Shown: positions 54,030 to 64,000 of the stretch, in pieces
Layout: every line of letters begins with the position of its first letter
Numbering within the stretch: the stretch's first letter is position 1
Source: Poa pratensis
Lineage: Eukaryota > Streptophyta > Magnoliopsida > Poales > Poaceae
Assembly (NCBI GenBank): GCA_947311845.1
Contig: CAMZMU010000063.1
Span: 56,742,902-56,806,901, forward strand
Direction: 5' to 3'
Length of the DNA: 64,000 nucleotides
Made by a program: the position numbers and the translations under genes
Notes under the pieces: generated by a model
The model's database searches: none
The model's input: the letters and a program-made list of their open reading frames with translations, nothing else
Told to the model about the DNA's origin: nothing

Positions 54030-56404
54030 AAAAACCCCTCTTTGTAATATGGGCATGTGTTGCCCCATGCGTGGTTTTGGTAATTAATGACAATCCTTAT
54101 GGACTAATGTTTGCATTGAGATATACTTGCAGATCTTGTCCATAGGAAAAGATTGGAGTTCATGTGTTGGACTCTAGAAGATTTCATGATGACCAAGGTT
54201 CCATCCAAGGGTTTATATGAAGAATGGTCATGTGAAGATTTGAGCTTATTGCAAGCATGGCTTGGAAAAGAAGATTGAGTGAACTTCATGTTTATCTCCA
54301 AGCCATCATCTATATCAAGATAAGAAGATGAAGTGCAAGTGGATCCTTGAAGACGGAGTTTAGCAAGGTTCTCCCATAATGGAGTATCGGGGAGCATTTG
54401 GAGAAGTCTTCATCAAGCATGTGCTAGCAATCACAATCAAGAAAGGTGTTCCAATTTGAGAGAGTCAAGATCGTCATCATCTAGCTCAAGTGGAATGCGC
54501 AAGGCAAAGGTATGATCTTGATAGGGTTTCTATTTTACCAGTCTCATGTTGTTAGTTTGGAGACCGGGTTATAGGATAGACGGCGTACTATCAAGAGAGG
54601 CTCTCAAGTGAGTAACTTGATCGCATCTTTATGGAGAGCTCAAACCTTTGCATATTTGGCATATCATCTTTCTTGGTTCTTATTTGACTATTATCCATGT
54701 GAGAATTTAGAGCTTGTGTTCATCTCCATACCAAGCTCTAGTTCATCAAAAACGGATTTCATTTGAATATCTTGTGGTGTTTTTGATGTTGGAGGTTTTA
54801 CCGGTTCGTCTCTTGTAGAGAGGTCAAACTCTCCTCTTGTGTTATCCTCCTCACATGTTGGACTATGATGTGTATATGCATGATCTTGTTGTGCTTGTGA
54901 TTATCTTCGGAGCAAGCCCAAGATCATTGAAAACGGAGTCCGGATGGAAAACTTGTTGCGTTCTCGGTGTTGGAAATATTACCGGTCCTCCTCGATATAA
55001 GGTCCACACCTCCCATGTGTGATATCTCCTCCATATTTGTGACCCTTAATATTTCCAACCTCGTTGGTTTCATCTCGCTTGGAGCTTCCTTGCAAAAGTT
55101 ATTGCATTTCAGGCTTTGCTTTTCTGCTGTTGTTTTTCCTGTCCGGAGTCTCCGGTCTCCCTGGTTTTGGAGCGAAGTGCCCCGCGGACGGCACTTGCGG
55201 TATAGCCTCCGGAGTTGGTCCGGAGTATCCCCGGAGTCTCCGCCCGGCCGGAGTCTCCGGCCTTCATGGTTCGGTGTCTCCGGTATGAGTTGTTTCTGCA
55301 TCGGCTTTTTCCGGACTTTCTGCGTCCGGAGTCTCCGCCCTTTTTGGTCCGGAGTCTCCGCCCGGGCCGGAGTCTCTGGCCTCCGTGGTCCGGAGTCTCC
55401 AGACTAAGTGGCTGCAACGGCTCTTTTTCTGGGAGGGATATAAATACCCCTCCACCTACCTTCAGCCACTAAGCTTTTTAGCCAAGCACGTTTTTCCCCT
55501 CTCTCTCCTCCATTGTTGACCTTGGAAAGCTTGCCCCTCTCCCAATTCCTTCCATGATTCTTGCATATCTTTGAGTGATTTGAGAGAGGAGATCTAGATC
55601 TACATTTCCACCAATCCATCTCTCCTCTAAGTGAGGGGAACCTAGTAGATCTTGGTCTTGGAGTTTCTTGGTGTTTCTCCTACTTTGTTCTTCCTCTCTT
55701 CTCCCCCATAAGCATTAGTTGCTTGTGGTGGGATTTGAGAGTGAAGGATTTGAGCACTTGTGCTCTTGCCTTTTGCATTTGGTGCATCGGTGTGCTCTCC
55801 ACGAAGATTCGTGGAAGTTGAAACCTTGTGAACTTGTTACTCTTGGGTCTTTGGACCCTAGATGCCCGTGTGGTGGTTGAGACCCTTGGTGGTCACTTGT
55901 AGCTGTTCGGGAGCCCCCAATCCCGTTGTGGGTTGTGCCCCGGATCGTTGTTGAAAGGCTCCGGATTTCCGCCTCGAAGGATTCCGATAGTGGAAGGTGA
56001 ACCAAACCTTTGTGGTGCGGTTCATCGGAGAAGAAGGTAAAACCTTTGTGGTTGTTGAACCATTGTGTTGGTTCACACCTCTCCAACGAGACGTACTCCC
56101 TTAACAAGGAGGAACTCGGGAATACATCCTCGTCTCCGCGTGCCTCGGTTATTTCTATACCCGAGCTTTTTACTTATGCACTTTACATTGTGATAGTCTT
56201 CGTGCTTGAAGTATTCTATTGCTATCACCTTGTTGCTTGTCTTGCTTAGCATAAGTTGTTGGTGCACATAGGTGAGCCTAGTTTATTTAGGTTATTGGCT
56301 TGTTAATTTAAACACATAGTTTTATTCCGCAATTATCAAGCCTAAACCGGAAAAGTTTTAATCGCCTATTCACCCCCCCTCTAGGCGATATCCTTGTCCT
56401 TTCA
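54030..56404 (+). mobile_element. Long LTR (probable solo LTR)
   Basis: About 2.4 kb without an open frame of interest. It begins near GTGTTGCCCCATGCGTGGTT and ends CACCCCCCCTCTAGGCGATA then TCCTTGTCCTTTCA, the typical ending of several Triticeae LTRs. The exact start and a 5-bp target duplication could not be fixed. Segment 55140-55405 carries a cluster of GGAGTCTCCGG palindromes. No internal gag-pol is found on either side, so a solo LTR is the simplest reading. Confidence 0.55.
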
Positions 56405-56917
56405 GTTGACTATACCTATAGAAACATATTCATTGTGCATAAGTTTTGTATGCATCTTGGGAAAAAAATCTATTACGCTATCTGCGAGAGCATAGCCGGT
56501 TCAAGGCACTTCCAGGCTATGTGCTAGAATATAGAATATGTACTCTGTCCGTTTCATTTCTTGTTGTAACATGTTGTTAGCTTAAATCTCTAGCGTCCTT
56601 CTGCTGCTTAAAATCTCCGGTGTTCTTTTCTAGTGCCTTTTTTCTAGATGCAATATCCTTTGTTTTTTAGAACTTACTAGTAGTGGTGCACGTTGCAATG
56701 CACGTGTTGAATAATATTTTTTCATAAAAGAAACTAACATGATTTTTGGTTTCAAACTATTGAAGCCATGAAAAATGGAGGATGCAAAACACAACAAAAA
56801 CATTAATTTAGCATCTAAATATGCATGAGACTCAAAAACATGGTTCAAAAGAACTATCCGATGTATGCGAGGATGAATCTGGGTAGATGCAGCCATCCAT
56901 CATCCATGCAACACAAT

Positions 56918-57993
56918 TGAAAAGGAAAAGAGGCAAAAGATTTGCCTCAATTCATTAATTAAGGAGGAGTATACAGTTTGGTTACATCACAAATGAGCGG
57001 AAGCCCAAGGCCATAAAGAGGCGAACAAGGCCTAGAAATGGCCGGAAACACGAAAAACTACTCTCGCGGCATGATTGATCCCAAGTGTTTAGCCCCCGCC
57101 ATGCTCGACAAAGCCGCTTCGGTCTTGATGTGAGAAGCAATCACCGTTGGCATTGTGAAAACCTTGCGGAATACCCGCGCATTTTGCTCATTCCAAATCT
57201 CCCATGTGACAAGCATCAAAAGTGACGCCAAAGATTTCCTTGCGGTGCCATTGGCAAAGATTATCGAATCCCACCATTCCTTGACCGAGACGAAAGAGGC
57301 CCAACGCGAAGTGTCAATCGACGATAGCCCAAGCCAAGAGATGATCCCGTTCCAAATCCTTAGAGTGTAGCGGCACTTGAAGAAGAGGTGTGCTCCTGAT
57401 TCGGCCTCCCTATTACAAAGTTGACAAAGACCACAATTTGGCCAACCCCGCCGTTGTAGGCGATCGGACGTCCAAACTCTATCTTGAAGAAGGAGCCATG
57501 CGAAGAGCTTGCATTTCGGAGGGGCCCAATGCTTCCAAACCGCCTCCGGCATGGATGAGAAAATCAAACCCTCAAATTGCGCCTTGTAGGCCGATGCCGC
57601 CGTATACAAACCGGAATCGGTGAACTTCCACGTGATATCACCTGGCGTGCCCTCGGTTAGTTGGACCTCTTGGAGTCGCGTCCACAAGTCAACGAACTCG
57701 GAGATGTGTTGTACGGAGAGGCCTTCGGAGACGTTTATATTTGATATCCAAAAATCGTTGGTAATGCCTTTGTGCACGTTGAACTTTTTTCTCGAGGAGA
57801 GAGTGAAGATGGATGGAGCGATGTTCTTCGGCTTGACCCCATTTAGCCATGGCGCATGCCAAAAGCTAGCAATGCGCCCATCCCCTAGCGTGATGGTCGT
57901 AACCGCATAGAAGAAATCCATGTCCTCCTTGCTACACGGGTTCTCAACTCCAATCCAAGATTTTGAAGGCTCTGGTTGCACAAATGATTGCAA
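56918..57993 (-). pseudogene. 5'-truncated LINE: zf-RVT C-terminal region of ORF2
   Basis: A 311-residue open frame on the minus strand (57993-57058) encodes the C-terminal part of a LINE reverse transcriptase: ITLGDGRIASFWHAPWLNGV, GDITWKFTDSGLYTAASAYK, and the zf-RVT domain with WAPPKCKLFAWLLLQDRVWT, RRGWPNCGLCQLCNREAESG and HLFFKCRYTLRIWN. ITWEIW-type residues (LVTWEIWNEQNARVFR) follow. RT and endonuclease cores are missing because of 5' truncation. The uninterrupted frame suggests a fairly young insertion. The target duplication was not clearly identified. Confidence 0.8.
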
Positions 57994-58600
57994 TGGTATA
58001 TTAATATCAACCTACACAGATATATGTGCTAACATAGCTCGTGAGCGTACATAACAATAGCAGCAGGCCATACGAAAAATGGGCAACACAGTTTTTAAGT
58101 TTCATCATTCATAAAACACCAGTGAATCAAATAACTGGGCTTGTTTTGTCATCTAACTATTGAAGAGAAATCAGATCAAGACATTACAAATGTATTTTGT
58201 TTGATCAGGTGTGCTGCAAGCATCTATTCAACTCAACAGAGGAAACATATTATTGCTCGAACCATTATTGTTCCTCGAATTTTCCTGGAAAAATACCAAT
58301 CCCATAAGTAATTATCAAATTAAAATTTCAACATGTCATCTAAAAGATATATCCGAACAAAAGAGTAGATTTTTTAACAAATGGGTAAATGATAGACTTC
58401 TAAACAAATATATGTAGCACGCACGAAATTAGCACTTGCAGTAGATATAAATTGCAGATAGTGTTAGATGGCACAAGATGGCAAACTGTGAAATTGGGTC
58501 GAGATGAAATAAATAACTATTAGTTTTTAGGATTCCATACCGGAAAAGGAATGAAGAAACTGGTGCTGGATGGATCCTCATTCACTAACTACACGCCATC
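57994..58600. other. AT-rich intergenic DNA
   Basis: No gene or bounded element is seen. Confidence 0.4.
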
Positions 58601-58716
58601 TTATCTAAAGAGTATAATCATGGGGGGGTAGGAGGCGTCACAGAGTTTAGTCACTCTCGGCCGTAGATAAGGAATTACAGGCGATCCTGGCCGTCCGTTT
58701 TTTTCACCGCGTGCAG

Positions 58717-59166
58717 TATAAATAGCAGCTCCCGCAGTGGAAAACCCTAGCCCAATCCCCTCACGCGTGCGCTCCTCCAATCCCCGCATCGGCTCCTCCC
58801 CCAACCCCCTTCCTCCTCCCGCCGCCACCACCAGTGCCCGTCACGACCATGAGCCGGCCCATCCCCTCGAGTTTCTCCTTCCCCAACCTAGCCGCCTCCC
58901 CCACAGTCGCGCCCCTCCTGCTCCTTCTCCTCTTGTGCCATGGCAGCGCCAAAGCAGCACCCCGTCCGTGCAGCTGGGCTTGCCGTACTGGTCTGCGCTG
59001 CCACTCCCTCCTCGGGACGAGCTCCCATCGTCGCCATCGCCCAGGAGCAGCGCCAGCCGCCGCTCGGACCACCGCTGCACACTGTGCCGCCTCCGGAGAA
59101 AGGCGACTGCTGTGGTGCCGTCGATACCCGGGAGGAGCGGAAGGTCGCCATCCATCTTCACCATAG
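58717..59166 (+). other. TATA promoter and possible first exon of a transcription unit
   Basis: A TATAAATA box at 58717-58724 is followed by a C-rich leader and an ATG at 58849 that opens 105 codons to 59166. The predicted peptide has a hydrophobic run (APLLLLLLLCHGSAKA) and then an Arg/Ala/Pro-rich part. It matches no family I recognise, and GC-rich leaders often give such frames by chance. The DNA downstream to about 63.4 kb is T-rich with several TGCAG acceptor-like sites, as in intron-rich or non-coding genes. A real transcript is plausible; a protein is doubtful. Confidence 0.3.
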
Positions 59167-62100
59167 GATGCCAGCCCGCAGCGCGGCCCCTGCTCTCCTC
59201 GGCCTATTCTTCCAGGTCTCTCTCCATCAGCCTCCCATGGTCGTCCAGGCTCACATGGAACGCAGGTGCACAGGATCTTCTCTTCCTCGATCTGTCTTCT
59301 CTTTATTAGTTCATGTCGATGGTTTGCATACGGGTCCAGCTACGTTTGGTGTACTTCAAATTATCAGCAGGTCATGATTACTTCAAACTTTTGCACTGTA
59401 CTTTCCTTGCAGGGTTGACGCAAAGACGCAGATCTGGGATGATATTAAGCCATGTAGTCAGTGCGTAGTGGTGGTTGTAGACTGCAGAGCATTTTCATTG
59501 TGGCCATAGAGCTGAGCGTTATCTTCAGATCTGCATCATTGGTGACTTGCTCATCTTCCTTCGTATCCCCACCAAAAGTGTGTTGGGAAGAGGAGACAAG
59601 GCAGCTACAAGCTCATACTTTGTGTATCTTCACCCCCAGGTCATTGCTCATATCCCTTCGTATTCCCACCAAAATTGAACATTTATGCAGGTCTAGGGAA
59701 AGTAATTTATTTATCATGCTTTGTGGTTTATCTTTGAGGAGGCTAGAAATATGTTCATATTTTGAGGAGGCCGGCTAGATTTTCTTTTAATATTCTGCTT
59801 GATGAAATTACCAAATGTTTTTCTGTAGGTCTATGTGATTGAAAGTGTACTGGCTTAGGCAGGACGCCGTCGATTATTGTTGCATCTTTCTCTTTGGAAG
59901 GTGTTGTTTCTGACCTTTAAAGGGTGTATTATGGAAATAGTTAATGTGATCTTCCCTTCTGTGACGGTAAGTTGGAAAATGCAATACATATCAAGACTTT
60001 TGCTCGGTCTAATTTTTTCCAAGGTAATTATTGTGTCTTCTAAGTGAATTCAGTGTCCATGATACTATTCTTAGATGCACATGCTGTTTGAATATTGTAA
60101 CGATATATTTTTTTCTACAGTTAGCTTTCTTGCACGTACACAGCTTTCTAGGTTAAAAGGATGCTTGCTTAAATGCATGCATGGTTAAATCCATACAAAC
60201 TATTTGTGTAAAGGTTGTTCCTAGAGAAGAATAGTTATAAAGGCATCGTATGGATCAATTTGTTTCATTTGGCTATTAAATATTTCAGAAGGATTGATTC
60301 TCCTTTTCTTCTATATGAATATGAGTATTGGCATTCAATTTACTCTAGGATTTCTTCGTAATGAAGCACTTGCCTTTCCCCTGCGCATGGTCACATATGT
60401 TGATATCATGTTTGTTGCAAGGTTGACTTCAGATCCTTGCTTGAGAGTTTACTACCGCATTTCAGAGACAATGACAACATGTTCTTTCAGTTTAATAAGA
60501 ATGGATAGATTTTATATTGAAACCCAGATATGATTTCATGTTGTATATCTGTGTAGTAACACACCATGTTCATTTTTTTGTTTCAGTGGGAAACCAAATT
60601 TATTTCCATGAAATACGTCCAGGTAACCTGACTTACCATTGTTATATTTTTCTTCCAGAAAATACTAGCGGGCAATCAGATTGTACGCTATTCGCTGGCA
60701 GTTATTTATCCACTTTCTTCTTTCATATTAATTGACTCGACGATTAAAGAATATCACATCTATCCAAAAGGTATGATATGATCAGGAGTTAGGACTTTCC
60801 CCTACCCACCAGTTTCCTTTCTTTCGTACATTAAGTGTTAATTTATATGGATGATAGCATTTAACTCTTTGTTCAAAAGAAAGTGAAGTTAGCTAATTCC
60901 TGTTCGTTATACTGTGAATTAATGTAATTACATTGGGCATTGGTTTCTCTTTGTCATGCTTTTGATGATTGCATATTACTATATTTAAATCAATCTACAA
61001 TGCCTGCTCTAAGTCAAGCTCTTAAGATTTTGTTTCATGAACTGCACAATGTTTTGCTAGGATTCTTAGGGGTCGATATGTGTCATATTTGATCCCCTGC
61101 AACAATGGATATGATCTGTATTTTTGTGCCTCCTCCATTTTTAGGTTTAGTTCGGCTTTCTCCTTTTTGTTATGTACGTATTACAAAACACATGCTTGGA
61201 AACGACAGAGCAAGAAAGATAGGAGTAGATCTGATTCTTTAGTTTATTTTTATTTTTCTCCTGTTTTAACACACGTTGACAAATTATCTTGGAGAAGTAC
61301 AAATTACTATTTGTTTGGTACCCATCATCAACCGCTGCACTTATTCTGAAATGAGCTTTGTTGGAGAGTATCTTAATCCATGGTGGCTTCACTACTCTTA
61401 CATGTGTGCTTAAATGCTTATTTTTCCAATTGATATGTTGCTTCCTGGTGTATTCCATTTCTGATAGCTGAAAATATCTGAGGTTGGTATAGGTTCTAGA
61501 TATCCAGAATTTGGTTAACTAAATGATGGTATATTTTATATAAATGATGGTCTCATGTTTCAGCAAGAATCGCAAGAGTTGGATAAATAAAATGATGCTC
61601 TTTGGTTGGCTCTTACGTTCCCATTTTATTGTTCATGCTACAGGTTTGCATTCCATGTGTTTTGTTGCTTGGCTGCTGACTGGAGGTTTTCGCTTCTGAA
61701 CAAGATATAACTTGCCTTTTTCAGAAAATGAGAATGTGCAGTTTCAAGTACGATTCTTTCTGGTGAGTTCCATTTTTGGAAACTCGGCAAAACGTTGCCA
61801 ATAGTCATTTTTGTAAAGAACATCTTTGATCCCCGTCAAATCCTAATCTGTAATGTGTACTTTTCCTAGGATCCAGTTCTATGATGTGTTTTTTACATAT
61901 TCGATAGTTGCTTTTGGTGTTTAGGCTCGAGGGTGGAATTATTCTTTTAGTCATCTCCGCTTTGAACAGAGTGCAAGGTTTCGTCGTCTGTGCTTCTCCC
62001 CCGTCGCTCGGAAACCTCTTCCTCTTGCAAGGCAGCTAAAGGAAACACGATGGTGGTCTGAGGTTTGCTACCTACATCCCTGTCTCCTCTCCCTGACGTA

Positions 62101-62500
62101 TTCCGGTATGCCGCTCGACCCCCAAACCTTTGTGGTACACAAGGATAGAAATTTCCACTCGCATGTGTGACCAAAAATGCATAATTATTTCAGTTTAACA
62201 ATCTCTTTTCTACTTTGTGTCGTTCGGGTATATGGCCTCAAGATCGCTGATCTGGTCATGTCTTTGTGGCTAAATATTTAGAATTGTTTCTCATTTCGGT
62301 GATCTTCCTTCAAAAGTTCGGATACCTGACTATGTTTTCAGTCGCTTCTCTGGTTTAGTAAAGTTTATTTTGGCAACTAAAATATACTTTTTCTTTATTT
62401 TCTGAACTGAAAATAGAAATTTGGTTATGATAAAAGATGTAACCTACACATCAGTTAAAAAAATAGGATTTCAAGAGTATTGAAGTCTCCTTTTCCATGT
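59167..62500. other. Gene-poor, intron-like DNA
   Basis: T-rich sequence with many small open frames and no recognised protein, RNA gene or bounded element. It may be the intron-rich body of a transcription unit starting near 58.7 kb. Confidence 0.3.
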
Positions 62501-62524
62501 TTTTAAGGATATGAAAGATGGTAA

Positions 62525-62760
62525 CTCATTATTATACATTTAATTTGGTTACTAGAAAGAAAAAATCTTTAGAGCTTGGATACTTTATGTTTCCGATTAC
62601 TTTTCTAGCTCATTACAGGTTATGTCTAGAGCCATTGTATCCACTTCTTTCGGATTATACATTTAATTTGGTTACTAGAAAGAAGAAATCTTCAAAGGAA
62701 AAGGCTAAAGAATTATATATGCACTTCTTTCCGATTATGTCTAGAGCCATTGTATCCATT
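62525..62760. repeat. ~116-123-bp tandem direct repeat
   Basis: ATTATACATTTAATTTGGTT followed by ACTAGAAAGAA occurs at about 62530 and 62653. TTATGTCTAGAGCCATTGTA occurs at about 62619 and 62735. The two units are diverged in between. No coding function is seen. Confidence 0.7.
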
Positions 62761-63568
62761 AAACAACCAAATGAATTTGAGTCAAATAAAAAAACATGAG
62801 CTTCTAATTATTAATAATCCGAATGAAGCTACGTATAAGTTATTTTGAGTCGAATAAAAAACATAAGCTTCCTGTTAAAAATAATTTAGGCCATATCAAG
62901 GGGATAAAAACACCCCTCACTGTTGTCGTTTATTGTAAATTTTAGATGATTCATGATACATCTTCGTGTAAATATTGCGAGTTGTCTAGCAGTATCTCCA
63001 TCTGATCGTCGAATTGATGAACTTATTTATTGCACCAAGCTATGATGATGTTGGATGCCATAAGGCATTTCTGTTTTCTCCCACTGGTAATATAGTTTCG
63101 GTTACCGATTGTTGTGTATCTAAAATTATATTTTGCTGGTTCTTCTTGTGCAGGTTATATTCTTTGGCTTGTCCAAAATGTATGATGTATGCTCAAACAT
63201 TTGATTGTTTGACAAGAATTTTGAAAAGGGTAAATAAATCTGAAAGTGTTCTACAATCAGTTTTACGTACCGGAGATCAGCGCGTTGGTGTCTGGCAGCG
63301 GCACATATAGGTGCGGTGTCGCAAGAGAGTTTGTGAGCACATAATTGTAGTGGTCAGCGCCGTTTGCCTTGTGTTGTACAGATCAACAGCCTCCAGTGCC
63401 TATGAGCTGGTTTCTTCCAGCCCTAGGTAATTTTTATACTACTCAACATGACTGCGTTTATCATGTGTTTGTAGTATATCACATTGTCAGTAGGATAAAA
63501 AATTTAATGACCTATATTCAGTTATGTTAATGTTCAGTTCAGAGCCACTGATTACCAAACACATGATG

Positions 63569-63842
63569 AAAAGTGTAGTGAGTCCTGCATGTTAGTGTAT
63601 TTGTAGTCAGCTAACAACAAAGGTAAATTCGCCGCGCGGCACTTGTTGATTCTTTGAATTTTTTGCCCGTTGTTCTCACAGTTTATACAGATTACTAAAT
63701 AGATAAGTAATGTCCATATGCATAAGTGAAACAGGATGTAGTCGTGTCGAGAAGTTATTATTCAGAACTATATCAGAAGTCCATATACTTGAAAGCATAT
63801 GAAGAAAAAAATACACTAACATGCAGGACTCACTACACTTTT
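63569..63842. mobile_element. MITE-like element with perfect 34-bp inverted repeats
   Basis: 274 bp whose first 34 bp (starting AAAAGTGTAGTGAGTCCTGC) are the exact reverse complement of the last 34 bp (63809-63842). The interior is AT-rich and non-coding. No target duplication was identified, so the superfamily is not assigned. The perfect arms suggest a recent insertion. Confidence 0.7.
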
Positions 63843-64000
63843 AATTGAGATTTTGTTCCATGTCATTTGTTTGATCCAGAAAAAATGATTATTAAACTGT
63901 GGGGGTGGCTACGATACTCTTGGTGATGGTTGTCGATTGTTTTCATCATATGAAGAAAGGGCGCAGCCAGCGACAGCGACGAGGACACTACCCTCGGTAG

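Overview
This window is nuclear DNA from a large-genome grass, most likely a Triticeae species (wheat, Aegilops or barley type). The evidence is a SINE with the features of the wheat-family Au SINE, plant LINEs with zinc-knuckle ORF1 and zf-RVT ends, many MITEs with TAA/TTA or 9-bp target duplications, TG...CA solo LTRs, an HVA22-type gene with plant introns, and four UDP-glycosyltransferase copies that look like grass cis-zeatin O-glucosyltransferase (cZOG, UGT93 family). There are no prokaryotic features. Identifications rest on motif recognition by eye; no database search was possible.

Layout. 1-4.4 kb: LTR-retrotransposon remnant, Tourist MITE and a LINE tail. 4.4-7 kb: cZOG copy 1 with promoter, broken by a single 1-bp deletion, followed by a long hairpin MITE. 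7-12.8 kb: gene-poor DNA with a 0.6-kb tandem repeat and a palindromic minisatellite. 12.8-17.4 kb: a PIF/Harbinger element carrying only an ORF1-like gene, then cZOG copy 2 (frameshift, 46-bp duplication, internal deletion), then another MITE. 17.8-20.8 kb: a long-TIR element and a hAT element containing a nested SINE; the hAT sits about 70 bp upstream of cZOG copy 3. 20.9-30.9 kb: cZOG copy 3, split by an 8.56-kb LINE whose ORF1 is itself split by a solo LTR. 31.4-36 kb: two copies of an intergenic block flanking cZOG copy 4, which lost its N-terminal domain in a deletion of about 490 bp. 36.3-43.4 kb: a hAT element, a small IGR-motif-like gene, LINE fragments and MITEs. 44.0-44.7 kb: an intact three-exon HVA22-like gene on the minus strand with ACGT-type elements upstream. 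45-58 kb: MITEs, a Harbinger-type element carrying an AP2 domain, a large fold-back element, a long LTR and a truncated LINE. 58.6-64 kb: a TATA promoter followed by gene-poor, transcription-unit-like DNA and a short perfect-IR MITE.

Taken together, a tandem array of cytokinin O-glucosyltransferase genes grew by segmental duplication and then decayed. All four copies are disrupted by different lesions, yet each keeps an open 3' half with the complete PSPG (UDP-sugar-binding) box. Nested insertions with intact target-site duplications give a relative order of events. The only protein gene that looks fully intact is the HVA22-like one.
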